Position numbers and translations under genes: made by a program. The notes under the pieces are model-generated. The model did no database searches, was not told where the DNA came from, and saw nothing but the letters and a program-made list of their open reading frames with translations. Positions 62,893 to 64,000 of a stretch of DNA of 64,000 nt are shown one piece after another. Each line of letters opens with the position of its first letter. The first letter of the stretch is position 1. Origin of the DNA: Balneolaceae bacterium (lineage in GTDB: Bacteria; Bacteroidota; Rhodothermia; Balneolales; Balneolaceae); NCBI GenBank assembly GCA_017640605.1, contig JAEPQH010000015.1, positions 1-64,000 of the forward strand, in the 5' to 3' direction.

Positions 62893-63162
62893 TGTATTGT
62901 GTGTTTTTGCTTTTTGGGAAAGACCTAAAAATTACGGCAAATAATCGTAGTTATCAACATTAGAAATTAAAAAAGAATCGGGTGATCAATTATTCTCGCT
63001 GTTGGATGAAAATTGTAAAATTGCCTTAAATATTTCTCAATATTGGAAGCACTAATCTGTGCTACTCCTACATTCTATCTCGATAAACCAGACAGTTAAT
63101 TTAGTTAGCTGTAACGGTTAAAGTCATCCATATACAATTTGTACTTTTACTAAAATCAGCAC
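62893..63162. other. Divergent intergenic region, no gene seen
   Basis: A 270-bp gap between rplM (minus) and the CotH gene (plus). It must hold both promoters. It is AT-rich, but no clear promoter consensus, hairpin or ORF was found. Confidence 0.5.
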
Positions 63163-64000
63163 ATGTCTCCGTTCAAATTAACATCTACCCTCACTTTTTG
63201 CTTGTTCCTTTTATTGTTGTTGAGCAGATCGACATTTGCACAAAATGCGAGCGTTTCGCCGGATCCCGGTTTCTATTCCGATTCGGTAGAAGTTGTAGTT
63301 TCAGGATTAAACCCTTCGGATCAGGTCTTCTATTCCCTGGATGGTAGCAATCCACTTGTAAATAGGGTAGCGCTTTCCGGTGGAATCTCCATCACACAAA
63401 CCACAGCATTGAGAGTTGCAGTACTTACTGCACAGAATGATACCCTTCATTTCTTCAGGAGTTATCTGATTGATGAGCCCACCGAATTGCCTGTGTTAGC
63501 TATCACTACCGAACCTGCAGGTTTTTTCTCTGATTCGGCCGGCATATATATAGAGGGCACTAATGGTATACCTGGATATTGTAGGAGTTCGCCAAAAAAC
63601 TGGAATCAGGATTGGGAGCGAGCTGTGAATCTCACTTTATTTGAAAAAGATCGAAGCGTTGGATTTTCTGAGAACGCCGGGGTGAAAATTGGTGGCGGTT
63701 GCACGCGTTTGTATGATCAGAAATCACTCGACATTTATTTTCGCAGTGAATATGGGGCATCGAAATTGAAATACCCATTATTCCCAGATAAGCCATACGA
63801 TAGTTTTGATCGGTTATCTCTGAGAAACGGTGGGCAGGATTGGTATCGCTCGATGGTGAGAAATGCAGCGGTTCAAAGTTTTGTGAAAGATCGTATGGAT
63901 TTGGGATTTCAAGCGTTCAAGCCGGTGGTGGTTTTTCTGAATGGGGAATATTGGGGCATTCACATCCTCCGGGAAAAGCAAAATGAAGATTTCATTGAGT
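63163..64000 (+). CDS. CotH-kinase family protein, 3' end outside the window
   Basis: From the ATG at 63163 the frame stays open to the window edge (279 codons). It starts with a signal peptide (LTFCLFLLLLLSRSTFA, cleaved before QNASV). A chitobiase-like segment follows (DPGFYSDSVEV, VFYSLDGSNPL). The CotH kinase domain begins near residue 107 with NWNQDWERAVNLTLFEKD and KSLDIYFRSEYGASKLKY. The run VVFLNGEYWGIHILREKQ matches the protein at 38551 (LYLNGEYWGIHNIREKIN). It is the third CotH protein in this window. A T9SS tail is expected beyond the edge but cannot be seen. Confidence 0.88.
   Translation, partial: MSPFKLTSTLTFCLFLLLLLSRSTFAQNASVSPDPGFYSDSVEVVVSGLNPSDQVFYSLDGSNPLVNRVALSGGISITQTTALRVAVLTAQNDTLHFFRSYLIDEPTELPVLAITTEPAGFFSDSAGIYIEGTNGIPGYCRSSPKNWNQDWERAVNLTLFEKDRSVGFSENAGVKIGGGCTRLYDQKSLDIYFRSEYGASKLKYPLFPDKPYDSFDRLSLRNGGQDWYRSMVRNAAVQSFVKDRMDLGFQAFKPVVVFLNGEYWGIHILREKQNEDFIE

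Overview
The window looks like chromosomal DNA of a marine Balneolota-type bacterium (Fibrobacterota-Chlorobiota-Bacteroidota superphylum). This is an inference. It rests on several secreted proteins ending in a type-A type IX secretion (T9SS) sorting domain with the motif NYPNPFNP, on a hybrid two-component system, a TPP-riboswitch-controlled TonB receptor, the dnaA-folB-folK-dNK-DUF4834 gene order, and moderately AT-rich DNA. No rRNA, prophage or transposase was seen. There is one tRNA.

Left end (1-2.1 kb): the end of a CRISPR array with 36-nt repeats, 19 spacers visible and one spacer present twice. No cas gene lies in the window. A vapBC-type toxin-antitoxin pair starts about 107 bp after the last, degenerate repeat. 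2.1-15 kb: an FKBP-type lipoprotein apparently cut from its TPR tail by an in-frame stop, two AT-rich outer-membrane barrel genes coupled to polX, an M14 metallopeptidase, lipoproteins, an asparagine-synthase-like protein and an M28 peptidase with a PDZ domain. 15-29 kb: a 1360-residue hybrid histidine kinase/response regulator, a TPP riboswitch whose hairpin covers the start site of a TonB-dependent receptor, a CotH-kinase protein, a DUF2911 protein, an amidohydrolase coupled to a Wzi-like barrel, exported MsrA and tRNA-Leu(GAG).

29-35 kb: a compact minus-strand operon reading dnaA, folB, folK, deoxynucleoside kinase, a DUF4834-like gene and a TPR gene. The 355-bp region upstream of dnaA carries three perfect DnaA boxes and is the best oriC candidate. 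prmC and a hypothetical gene lie beyond it. 35-50 kb: enolase, two large T9SS-exported proteins (CotH kinase; endonuclease I), a TPR/LuxR-type regulator flanked by two paralogous unknown genes, and recF-dciA-ybbR. 50-63 kb: ispH, an AlbA_2 (Schlafen-type) gene, smc, then frr, pyrH, tsf, rpsB, rpsI and rplM in the classical order, but with about 2.2 kb of other genes and repeats between pyrH and frr. A third CotH-family gene starts at 63163 and runs off the right edge.

No single complete, clearly new system stands out. The most interesting items are the paralogue pair around the TPR/LuxR regulator, the riboswitch that appears to act on translation of the receptor, the TA pair beside the CRISPR array, the nonsense-split FKBP-TPR gene, a microORF overlapping the enolase start, and a recurring class of composite inverted repeats in intergenic gaps.
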